Shown here: in pieces, positions 1-7,490 of the stretch
How the letters are laid out: the number at the start of each line of letters is the position of its first letter
Position numbering within the stretch: the first letter of the stretch is position 1
Source of the DNA: Chrysochromulina tobinii
Lineage: Eukaryota > Haptophyta > Prymnesiales > Chrysochromulinaceae
DNA length: 16,540 nucleotides
Assembly: GCA_001275005.1 (NCBI GenBank)
Contig: JWZX01001079.1
Span: forward strand, 1 to 16,540
Direction: 5' to 3'
Position numbers and translations under genes: made by a program
Notes under the pieces: model-generated
What the model was told of the DNA's origin: nothing
Database searches by the model: none
Seen by the model: the letters and a program-made list of their open reading frames with translations, nothing else

Positions 1-1013
1 CCCCCCCGCCGGCAGCCGCACCGGAGAGCGCCGCGTCGGGCAGCGCCGTGTCGGGCGCGGAGACCGGCGGGCTCGACGCCGCGCTGCGCGCCAATGTCGA
101 GTCACAGCTCGAGCGGCTTCTGGCGCAGCTCGAAGATCTGGAAGAGCTCAAGGAGGACCTGTCGGAGGAGGAGTACGTCGAACGGCCTCAAATGGCCTCG
201 GAGTGCCTCTTGATTGCCTCTTGATTGCCTCTGATTGCGTCTGATTGCGTCTGATGGCCTCGGAGTGCCTCTTGATTGCCACTGAGGACCTCTGAGAACA
301 CTTTCGAGTGCCTCCCTCATCATCTCTGAGTGCCTCCCTCATCATCTCTGAGTGCCTCCCTCATCATCTCTGAGTGCCTCCCTCATCATCTCTGATTGCC
401 TCCCTCATCATCTCTGATTGCCTCCCTCATCAGGTACAAGGCGACCAAGGAGGACACACTGGCGCAACTCAAGGAGTTCCAAACGTCCCTCGCCAAGATG
501 GCCTCGGGCTCGATGACGCTGCAGTCGAACCTCGAAAAGACGCGGCTCGCCGTCTCGGCGGCCGTCTCCGGCGCCTTCCAGACACCCGAGGTCAGCCGGC
601 CCTTCGCCTCCACGCAGCCCGCCGCATGCAAGTGCTCACCACGGCGCCCTCCCCTCCCGTTTCCCCACAGGTCATCCGGCTCTTCGCCTCCAAGCAGCCC
701 GCCGCGATGCGCCGCCGGCTCGCCGAGATGGAGCGAGATGTCAAGCTCGGCAAGCTCGCGGCCGCGGCCTTCGACGGCATGAAGTCCGAGATGCTGGTCG
801 CACTCAAGAAGCTCGGGGAGCCGCTCAGCGCGAGCGAGGAGGCCTTCCTGGGCGCAAACAAGTCCGCGTCCCTCTCGGAGTTTGAGGCGGTCGATGATAA
901 TGCGGACCAGGTGAGCCAGCTGCCGGTGAACCTCTGATTGCGTCTGATTGCGTCTGATTGCGTCTGATGGCCTCCCTCATCAGGTGAGCCAGCTGCCGGT
1001 GAACCTCTCGTGA
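1..1013 (+). CDS. LZIC: LZIC-like protein with ICAT (CTNNBIP1) domain, 5' partial
   Basis: Exons 3-172, 434-590, 671-910 and 984-1013; the stop is TGA at 1011-1013. The visible product is 198 residues, close to animal LZIC (about 190), so only the extreme N-terminus is missing. Exon 1 encodes the acidic, leucine-rich coiled coil (QLERLLAQLEDLEELKEDL). Exons 2-3 give the ICAT-like part, including SGAFQTPEVIRLFASKQP, RLAEMERDVKLGKL and ALKKLGEPLSASEEAFL, which match the animal LZIC pattern as I recall it. ICAT itself binds beta-catenin; the role of LZIC outside animals is not known to me. Joins: GA|GTACGT at 173 to CATCAG|GTACAA at 434 (phase 2); GAG|GTCAGC at 591 to CACAG|GTCATC at 671 (phase 0); CAG|GTGAGC at 911 to CATCAG|GTGAGC at 984 (phase 0). 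Intron sizes are 261, 80 and 73 bp. If intron 3 is retained, a TGA is met one codon before the spliced stop, so the protein barely changes. Confidence 0.85.
308..433 (+). repeat. 22-bp tandem repeat filling LZIC intron 1
   Basis: The 22-mer starting GTGCCTCCCTCATCATCTCT is repeated about 5.7 times (units start at 308, 330, 352, 374, 396 and 418), with G-to-T changes in the later units. The last unit is cut to CCTCCCTCATCAG and so ends in the splice acceptor at 433. Every unit ends in CTCTGA, and the last ones in CTCTGATTGC, linking this repeat to the decamer fillers elsewhere in the window. Confidence 0.85.
591..670 (+). repeat. 80-bp LZIC intron 2: decayed copy of the next exon plus a GCATGC-type element
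   Basis: The intron starts with about 35 bases (591 onward) that resemble the start of exon 3 (671 onward) with a few substitutions; both contain a CTTCGCCTCCA run followed by GCAGCCCGCCGC or AGCAGCCCGCCGC. Positions 624-648 carry the GCATGC...GCTCACCACGGCGCC element, followed by a pyrimidine tract and CCACAG. It looks like an older version of the duplications seen at 911-1008 and 5050-5160. Confidence 0.8.
908..1008 (+). repeat. 28-bp perfect duplication making LZIC intron 3
   Basis: The 28 bases at 908-935, beginning CAGGTGAGCCAGCTGCC, recur without change at 981-1008. Between them lie about three CTGATTGCGT decamers and GGCCTCCCTCAT. The first copy provides the GTGAGC donor and the filler ends in CATCAG, so the 73 bp from 911 to 983 form an intron whose removal leaves exactly one copy. 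Confidence 0.9.
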
Positions 1014-1520
1014 ACGAATCGCCGGTGTGAACGAAGTGTGAACCTCTCGTGAACGAAGCGCCGGGAGCACACACCGTGTGCGCATCGTTGACGCGTCGTC
1101 GCAGGCGCCGATGACGCGCGTCGTCGTGGGCAACGAAGCGCCGAAGACGCGTCGTCGTGGGCGCCGTGGGCGCCGAAGACGCGTCGTATTGGGCACAGTG
1201 GGCGCCGAAGACGCGTCGACGCGTCTCTGGGACTGCGGTGATGATGTGGAGATCGAGATCGAGATGGGAGTGCGAGCGAGGGGCAGCCTGGCAACTCTAC
1301 ACAGCGGGGCATCACGCGTTTATTCAGGACGGCGAAAAACACAAAACTCGGCTCCAGCGTGTGTGAATCGGTAGGGTCGGAGACTAATTGGGGGGAAGAG
1401 TTCAGAAACACATTCACATTCACACATGCTCGAGTCGGCACCGCGCCTGCACACCGCGCCGCCGAGCCCCACTCACAGGAGGCCACAGTGCACATCATAT
1501 CAGGGTGCGCAGCGCACGCG
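1014..1520. other. Intergenic region with a 32-bp tandem repeat
   Basis: This 507-bp stretch separates LZIC from the methyltransferase. At 1139-1218 CGCCGAAGACGCGTCG occurs three times with an exact 32-bp period (starts 1139, 1171, 1203); a more degenerate unit lies before it at about 1106. The first part (1014-1066) repeats GTGAACGAA and GTGAACCTCTCGTGAACG from the end of the LZIC coding region. I see no convincing gene. The methyltransferase promoter and 5' UTR should lie in the later part, but no clear TATA box is visible. Confidence 0.6.
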
Positions 1521-3218
1521 ATGACGACTTCCGCGTCACAGTGGATATACCCAAGTTTGGCGCTCAACTGCATCTTCTTCGTGCACCTCGTTGTGCGCGG
1601 CAATCTTGTCCCATGTAGTGCTGTGCCATGTTTCGTGGCGACGCCGTCTGCAAGTTCAGAGACCCCGTCTGCGAGGTCAGCGACCCCGTCTGCAAGCTCA
1701 GAGGCCGAATCCATGCCTCCAAGGGACCCACAGAGTTTGCCAATCTGGGCCAGGTTCGCACGGTATCCAGGGCCCGATTGGAACAAGCTCTTGGCCGACG
1801 AGAAGGTGGAGCGAAAACCCCATCGAACTTCTCCGCCGACGCCGCCGTATCCGCCGCCAGGGCCCACTCAGACGGTTGGTTCGCCAACTTGCACGCATTT
1901 GCTGGAGTGCAGCCTCTCCAAGGGTATGCGGTCCAAGGTGTACCAAGCGTTCCAGAATGGATACACGCACCGGATCCCAGACGAACTTGGATACGAGAAT
2001 GGCATCCGAGACCTCGCCGACGGCGGCAGCGAGCTCCTCGTCCCGATTCGAAAGCAAATCATGCCGCCCGCTGCCAACATCCAGCTTGACTGGAAGCCTG
2101 CGCCGTGGCCCACACGCATCGATCTCAACCACCTCAACTGGGCAGCCCTTCCAAATGGGGAGAGGTTCCGCGAGTGTGGGAAATCGCATGCACTCACTAA
2201 TGAAGTGCACTTATACTGCAAGTGCGTGCTCCGCTTGCGTCGACCGTTTGCTCCTGGAGCCCCCACCACCTCGAAGCGGGCGCCTCAGGAGCCGTCCTTT
2301 GTTTGCCCGCAGGTTTTTCACAAAGCAGGCCCTCTTGTGGAATAAGGACTATTGGCCGGGTGCGGAGCCCTACGACGACATCCCCGACCACGTGTTCGAT
2401 CGGCCAGACGTGCGGCTGGTGCTTGATCTAGGTGCCGGCAACGGCAACCTCGCCGTCAACTTGTTCCGGCGATATGGCGATCGCGTCATCACGGTGTCCG
2501 CCACGCTCATCGTCGCCGCCGAGGCAGGCACGCTCACGCCGCCCTTCCTGCAACGGATGACATGCAACTGATTACATGCTGATGACATGCAACTGATGAC
2601 ATGCAACTGATGACATGCTGATTACAGGCACGCTCACGCCGCCCTTCATGCAACTGATCGCGGCGCGTGGCTTCCCCACTGTGGCGGTCGACATCTACTC
2701 ATTCTTCCCCTTTGGTGAATCAACGTTTGACGTGGTCCACACGAGCTGGGTCTATCACAGCGGCTTCACGCGCCACGCCATCATGGAGATGTGAGCACTC
2801 GCCACGTGATTCCACCCGGGCCTCACAAACGCTGTCACGTGATTCGAACCTGGCCTCACAAACACGCTGTGTGCCTGGCTGAGCGGCGGTACCCGATCGG
2901 TTCCGTTGGGCAGGTACTGATTACAAATGATTACATGCTGATTACATGCTGATTACATGCTGATTACCGTTGGGCAGGTACCGCGTGCTGCGCCCCGGCG
3001 GGTACTTGATCCATACGGTGTGGGATAAGATGGCCTCCCTCCGGGGCACGCTGCTCCTCGAGTCGCTCGCCGCGAAGATGAATTGGAAGCTTCTCGCTCA
3101 TTACGAGACCATGAAGGGGCATAATGTCACCAAGGCGAGGCTCCGGGGGGACAAGGTGCCCTACGACTGCTACAAGACCGTCTACCAGATGCCGAGCTAC
3201 AAGTACTCGAAGAGGTAG
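1521..3218 (+). CDS. Membrane-anchored SAM-dependent methyltransferase
   Basis: Exons 1521-2221, 2313-2527, 2628-2790 and 2978-3218 (TAG at 3216-3218) give 439 residues. The first ATG in frame is 1521; 1713 is a possible alternative. Residues about 9-25 (IYPSLALNCIFFVHLVV) are hydrophobic and suggest a type II signal anchor, followed by a TPSASSE repeat stalk (41-61) and a proline-rich stretch. The methyltransferase core has motif I VLDLGAGNG (270-278), the FDVVHTSWVYH strand (339-349) and YRVLRPGGYLIHT (361-373). The order resembles plant SAM methyltransferases of the At3g27230/DUF248-related type; that link is from memory and the substrate is unknown. Introns: AA|GTGCGT at 2222 to GCAG|GTTTTT at 2313 (91 bp); a GC-AG intron 2528-2627; AT|GTGAGC at 2791 to GGGCAG|GTACCG at 2978 (187 bp). 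All joins keep frame. A secretory-pathway glycan methylase is a reasonable guess. Confidence 0.75.
1641..1703 (+). repeat. 21-bp coding minisatellite
   Basis: Three in-frame 21-bp units (1641, 1662, 1683), built on ACCCCGTCTGCAAGCTCAGAG, encode TPSASSE, TPSARSA and TPSASSE. It forms the Ser/Thr/Pro-rich stalk after the predicted membrane anchor, a likely O-glycosylated spacer. Copy number could vary between strains. Confidence 0.85.
2525..2658 (+). repeat. GC-AG intron made by a 34-bp exon duplication
   Basis: The 34 bases at 2525-2558 (CAGGCACGCTCACGCCGCCC onward) recur at 2625-2658 with two mismatches. Between them are irregular units of GATGACATGCAACT and GATTACATGCT. There is no GT near the required donor; the only frame-preserving splice is CAG|GC at 2528 to TTACAG|GC at 2628, a 100-bp GC-AG intron. 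The duplicated exon segment itself carried GC, not GT, after its CAG. Confidence 0.8.
2903..2981 (+). repeat. Duplicated acceptor of methyltransferase intron 3
   Basis: CCGTTGGGCAGGTAC at 2903-2917 is repeated exactly at 2967-2981. The 49 bases between are mostly TGATTACATGC units. The first copy looks like the original acceptor with the first bases of the exon; the insertion pushed the exon 64 bp downstream and created an AG|GT at 2913/2914. Confidence 0.85.
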
Positions 3219-3562
3219 GAAGTCCTGCAGGTACGTGTGACTCAATACAGGCAAGGTGTGTAGATTCCAACGGGGGCTTTGAGCCACGACACCGGGTCAC
3301 TGCAATGCCGATGTTCCACAGGCGACAACGAGCTATTACGTACAGTACATTTCTGTGTTTCTGTGATTTCGAATCGTCTTGATCTGTTTGTCAGTTGGCT
3401 GTTGCGCGGTTGTACGATCGGTAATAGTACCTACACCCGAGATAGGCCGATGTCCGAACGAAATAGCGTCGTGCCGAGCGTTTTTCGCGTTCAACGCCCT
3501 CTCTCGCGACCTCCTTGGCGGGGAAGGCGAGCTGCTACAGGCTACTAGCCTCGCCGGAATCG
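3219..3562. other. Intergenic region between methyltransferase and armadillo gene
   Basis: This holds the 3' flank of the methyltransferase and the 5' flank of the armadillo gene. It is less GC-rich than the coding DNA around it (for example the T-rich run near 3348-3385). I see no reading frame with a recognisable product, no RNA gene and no clear TATA box. Confidence 0.5.
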
Positions 3563-6500
3563 ATGGCGCGCAAGACGCACAAAAAGTCGCTGCAAGAGTA
3601 CATGGAAGAGAATGGGATTGGCGTCGGGGATCCGGACGACGATGAGGAAAGCGTGGTGGCGCCCATTGTGCAGGAGACGCCGCGGCTCGTCACACGTGCC
3701 CTTCGGACGGAGCACCTGCAGCCGCTCATCGACCTCGTCTTCTCGGACAGCACCGAGGTGCAACGCAACGCGACGCGCTTGCTCGGCACGCTGGCCCTCA
3801 ACGCCGATAACATCGACATCCTGATCGACTCTGGCTCGTTGGGGCCGCTGCTGACGATGGCAGGGTCGACCGACTCGTCGGTGCGGCGCGCGGCGCTTGC
3901 AGGCCTCGCGCACATGAGCTCACGCGACGACATTCGGACGAAGCTTTGCGCGGTGGCCGGCGGGCTCCAGACGGTGGTCGCCGGCGTCACATGCAGCGAC
4001 GGGCCGTCGAGGTTGGCCGCGGCCGAGTGCATGGCCAACATCGCCACCTCCCTGAAGCTGCGTGGGAGGCTGATTGACAGCAAGGTGGGCGGGCTGCCCG
4101 CGCTGCTCTCGCTGCTCACGTCGCGCACGTCCGAGCTCAAGCGCTGGGGCATGCTCACGCTGCAGCGCCTCGCCGTCTGCCGGAAGACCAATGGTGCCAT
4201 CATCACCACCAAAGACGACCCCGAAGGCGACGGTTACGCGGACGAGCTACTTAAGGCAGGCGTGCTGCAGCCGCTGCTCACGATGCTCCGGGCGGGCACG
4301 ATGAGTCTCGAGGAGGACCTGCGCACGCAGGCCATGTGCACCGTCTACTCTCTGGCCGACGCGAATGAGGAGATCAAGAAGAAGCTCGGCGAGCACCCGG
4401 TGAGGGCCGAGATTTCCCTGAATGACGAACCCCTGATGAAACTGTGACGGAACTGTGACGAGCCCGATAGCTCGGCGAGCGCACCCGGTGTGAATGCCTC
4501 GACGAGAGCACACGGGCGAGTGTGCCATGGAGCGCCTTTGAGTGATGAGTGACGTTGATGATGAGTGGCGCTGATGAGTGTCTCTTGATCGCCTCTTGAT
4601 CTTCCCTTGAGAGCCCCTGATGGCCCCTGATGGCCCCTTGAGGGCCCCCTGAGAGCCTCCGATGGCCCCTTGAGGGCCATGGCCCCAGAATTGCAGTGGT
4701 CATCAGAATTGCAGGTGCTCGTGAAGGCCATTGTGGGCTTGCTGACGACCACTGATTGCCTCTGATGACCACTGATTGCCTCCCTCATCAGGTGCTCATG
4801 AAGGCCATAGTGGGCTTGCTCACGCTGGACGACCACGCGGGCACCGGCGCGACGCAGCGCGAGGCCTGCCGCACCGTCCAGCTGCTCGCGACGCGCGCCG
4901 ACAATGTGTATCGCCTCCTCGGCGCTGGCTTGATCGTTTCACTCTCGATGCTCGCCCGCACCGAGAATCTCATCAAGAAGCAGTTTGCGAGCACGATGCT
5001 GCTACGGGTCGCTACGGAAGCGGGCTGCCGGCGCTCGCTGCTCGATGCCGGTGGCGCGCGCACGCTGTGCTTCCTCTGATTGCCTCTGATTGCCTCTGAT
5101 TGCCTCTGATTGCCTCTGATTGCCTCCCTCATCAGGTGGCGCGCGCACGCTGTGCTTCCTATGCCGCCCGTCGCTTCCTCGCAAGGTCGTCCGTCCCGCG
5201 GCGAACGCGATCTCACTGATGTGCAGCTCGGCCGAGTGCGTGCCGTCGCTGCTCGACACGGGCGCCGGCTCGGTGCTTGCGACGCTCGCGAGCTCGTCCG
5301 ACCCGGAGATGCTCCTCGGCGGCTGCCAGGCGCTCGCCAACATGCTCGCGTGCATGGCGGAGGAGGCGGGGACGGTGGCCAAGGCGGTGAACCGCGCGGG
5401 CAGCCCGGTTGTGAACCGCGCGGGCAGCCCGGTTGTGTCGCGCCCCACCTCGCCAATCTCCCAAACCTCGGCCGAAGAAGACGAGGAGCGCCGTCCCGGG
5501 CGGGGCGCCACCGAACCGGAGGGGGCGCCGTCCCGGGCGCCCCCTCCCAAACCGGAGGGGGCGCCCACGAGCGCCGTCTCGAGCGCCGACCCGCTCGGCC
5601 GGGTGCGCGAGGCCGTCCGAGTGACCGACCAGCTGCATGCTGATGGCCTCCCTCATTGCATGCTGATGGCCTCCCTCATCAGGTGCGCGAGGCTGTCCGA
5701 GTGACCGACCAGCTGCTTCAGCAAGGCGCCCTCTCCGTCTTCCTGTCGGCCGCGACCTCCTCCGATCGCCAGCTGCAGCTGCATGCCTCCCGCGGCCTCA
5801 AATTCATCGCGATGCGCTCGCCACTCTTTGCGCGCGTCCTCGCCCGCAAGGGCGCCGCGCGCGCCCTCGCTGCGCTGCTGGGTGCCGCGCGTGAGGAAAC
5901 GCTCCGGAACGCAGTAACGGCCCTCCACCTGATCACCACGGCGCTCTGTGAGGGCGTTGGGCGCGAGCCTCTCACGGCCAAGCGTCTCTCGACGGTGCGC
6001 GGAGGGCAGCTCTGATGGCATGCTGATTGCATGCGGATTACATGCTGATGGCATGGTGATTACATGGTGATTACATGCGGATTACATCTCTGATCGCGTG
6101 CTGCTTGCCCATCTGCTCGCGTGCTGCTCGCCTCCCTCATTGCATGCTGCTCGCCTCCCTGATCAGGTGCGCGGGGTGCTCGAGCTCGGTGTGGTGGGCA
6201 CACCCAAGGAGCTCTGGGCGCGCCTGAATGAGGACGGTGGGCTGCCCGCGGCGACGCTCCTTCGGCTCGCATGCCACTTTGAGGGGCTGCACGCCGAGGC
6301 GGGGGAGCGCTCGCGAGCGATACTCGAATTGCTCAAGCCGGGCTTGCTGCAGTCCCTCGACATCGACGACCCAAGACGCGCCAGCCAGTCGGCGAAGGCG
6401 ATCGCTGAGCGCCGAGGGAGGAATAAATCCATCGCCAAGGTCCAGAACCTGTTCCGCCTTTCTCGCAGCCTGAAGCCGGCCGCGGCCGACCCGTTCACCG

Positions 6501-7265
6501 CGTTCAGCCGACCGACTACCTCGGCGAACGCCACGGGCGCCGCCTCGGGCGCGGCCTCGAACTTTGCGTCGCTCGTGCGCGCGGCCAAGCTGGGCAACGG
6601 GCTCGTGGCGAACGACTCGCCGCGCTGGGCCAAGGCGTGGGGAGGCGCCTTTGGGGCCAAGGCGGGCTCGGCCGCGGCTGCCTCGGTACTGAACGCGCAA
6701 GCGACAGGCGCGGACGCGATCTCGAAGCTAACCCTAACCCTAACCCTAACCCCAACCCTGACCCTAACCCTGACCCTGACCCTAACCAGGCGCGGACGCG
6801 CTGTCGAAGCTCAAGGAGGCCGCGGCCCACGCACGGAAGGCGTCCCAAGAGGCCGGTCCCAAGTTCAAGTCGCTCGCGGCCGCTGCAGGCGCCCACGATG
6901 GCGCGGGGAAGCGGACGCTCTTCGCGATCCTGCACCAGCCTCGCCCGCCCGCGACGGCGCGTCCCGAGGCGAGCGGCGCACGCGCGCGAGCGGTCAGCCT
7001 CCTGGGAGCAGAGACCGCCTCGTCCTCAGCCGAGCCAGCCCAATCCGAAGCGCCAGGTGCGCCAGGAGCGCCGGCGGTCACCAAAGAGAGGCACACCGGT
7101 AGGCCTCCTGCTTTGGGATTGTGGCTCGGCGGCGCCGTCGGCACGAGCAGCGCTGCTGGAGCAGCTGCTGGGGCGATGGTGGTGGCGGCGCCCGAGAAGG
7201 AGAAGCGGATCTCGGCAGTGCGGCGCGCTCAGATGACTCTCGAGGCCCAGGATCTGACGCTTTAA
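3563..7265 (+). CDS. Armadillo-repeat protein, 963 residues
   Basis: Exons 3563-4399, 4792-5050, 5136-5602, 5683-5994, 6167-6707 and 6790-7265 (TAA at 7263-7265). ATG 3563 opens MARKTHKKSLQEYMEENG; the frame is open upstream but I see no earlier ATG. Residues about 51-275 hold armadillo-type helical repeats, for example LQPLIDLVFSDSTEVQRNA and GLPALLSLLTSRTSELKRWG. More follow in exons 2-3. A Ser/Pro/Glu-rich linker includes two copies of the 8-residue VNRAGSPV (24-bp repeat, 5387-5434). A second helical block lies in exons 4-5 (QQGALSVFLSAATSSDRQLQ). The C-terminus is Ala-rich, with a mildly hydrophobic LWLGGAVGTSSAAGAAAGAM before a charged tail. Armadillo folds are protein-binding scaffolds; I do not recognise the subfamily. 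Introns are 392, 85, 80, 172 and 82 bp in phases 0, 1, 0, 0 and 1. The last one is GC-AG and telomeric. Confidence 0.75.
4712..4824 (+). repeat. 36-bp duplicated acceptor/exon start in armadillo intron 1
   Basis: CAGGTGCTCGTGAAGG and the following 20 bases (4712-4747) recur at 4789-4824 with three mismatches. Between them is ACCACTGATTGCCTCTG repeated and CCTCCCTCATCAG. TTGCAG before 4715 is probably the older acceptor, CATCAG before 4792 the newer one. Both copies keep the frame for about 11 codons, but the first then runs into TGA inside the filler, so 4792 is taken as the exon start (intron 4400-4791). Confidence 0.8.
5050..5160 (+). repeat. 26-bp perfect duplication making armadillo intron 2
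   Basis: The 26 bases at 5050-5075 (GGTGGCGCGCGCACGCTGTG onward) recur unchanged at 5135-5160. Five CTCTGATTGC decamers and CTCCCTCATCA fill the gap. The intron is 5051-5135 (85 bp, phase 1). Its loss would restore an unbroken reading frame with no change of protein. Confidence 0.92.
5603..5716 (+). repeat. 34-bp duplication making armadillo intron 3
   Basis: The 34 bases at 5603-5636 (GTGCGCGAGGCCGTCCGAGT onward) match 5683-5716 with one mismatch (C to T, synonymous). The filler is two copies of a unit ATGCTGATGGCCTCCCTCAT, the last ending in CATCAG. The intron is 5603-5682 (80 bp, phase 0). Confidence 0.92.
6708..6789 (+). repeat. Intron filled with telomeric CCCTAA repeats, between exon duplicates
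   Basis: Positions 6727-6787 consist almost wholly of CCCTAA units with CCCTGA and CCCCAA variants. They are flanked by an imperfect 25-bp duplication: CAGGCGCGGACGCG plus TCGAAGCT at 6705-6729 and again at 6787-6811, two mismatches. The reading frame continues only if 6708-6789 is removed as a GC-AG intron (ACAG|GCGCGG, ACCAG|GCGCGG). The 82-bp length is not a multiple of three, so retention shifts the frame. Confidence 0.9.
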
Positions 7266-7490
7266 GCGGGCGGGATTTCTTTTTTAGCTTGTCGACTAGT
7301 CAGAACTCGGACACTTGTACGGTAGGTGTGCGGTGTCCACAAAGATGTGTAAAAGATGTGCGGTGTTCACAAAATCCATCCCCCACCCCCTTCCCCCCTA
7401 CGCATGCAAGAGTTTCCCACAGCCTGTGTTCACGCCGTGACTCGCGCGAAGGCGTGATTAGGCGCTCGCGGCCGAAAACAAGCGGGGGAA
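7266..7490. other. Intergenic region upstream of the EF-hand gene
   Basis: It contains a short T-run (7279-7286) soon after the armadillo stop, and a 17-bp direct repeat TGTGCGGTGTCCACAAA at 7327-7343 and 7357-7373 (one mismatch, 30-bp spacing). The repeat could be a regulatory site pair for the EF-hand gene, but nothing beyond its position supports that. No TATA box is obvious. Confidence 0.4.

Noticed and set aside
308-433. CRISPR-like array (also considered at 10261-10348).
   Set aside because: The repeats are directly adjacent with no unique spacers, and they lie inside introns of a eukaryotic gene.
1359-1520. Earlier start for the methyltransferase.
   Set aside because: The frame is open but 1359 is GTG; the first ATG is at 1521 and leads straight into the hydrophobic anchor.
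3515-3562. Earlier start for the armadillo protein.
   Set aside because: The codon at 3515 is TTG; the first ATG is 3563, which opens a sensible basic N-terminus.
6720-6790. Telomeric repeats as a chromosome end or assembly join.
   Set aside because: The same gene continues on both sides, with the duplicated exon ends flanking the tract, so it is internal.
6098-7102. A long open frame running straight through the telomeric tract (repeated Thr-Leu).
   Set aside because: After the tract it is in a different frame from the one giving plausible protein to 7265; removal of 82 bp restores that frame and the flanks are duplicated, so the tract is intronic.
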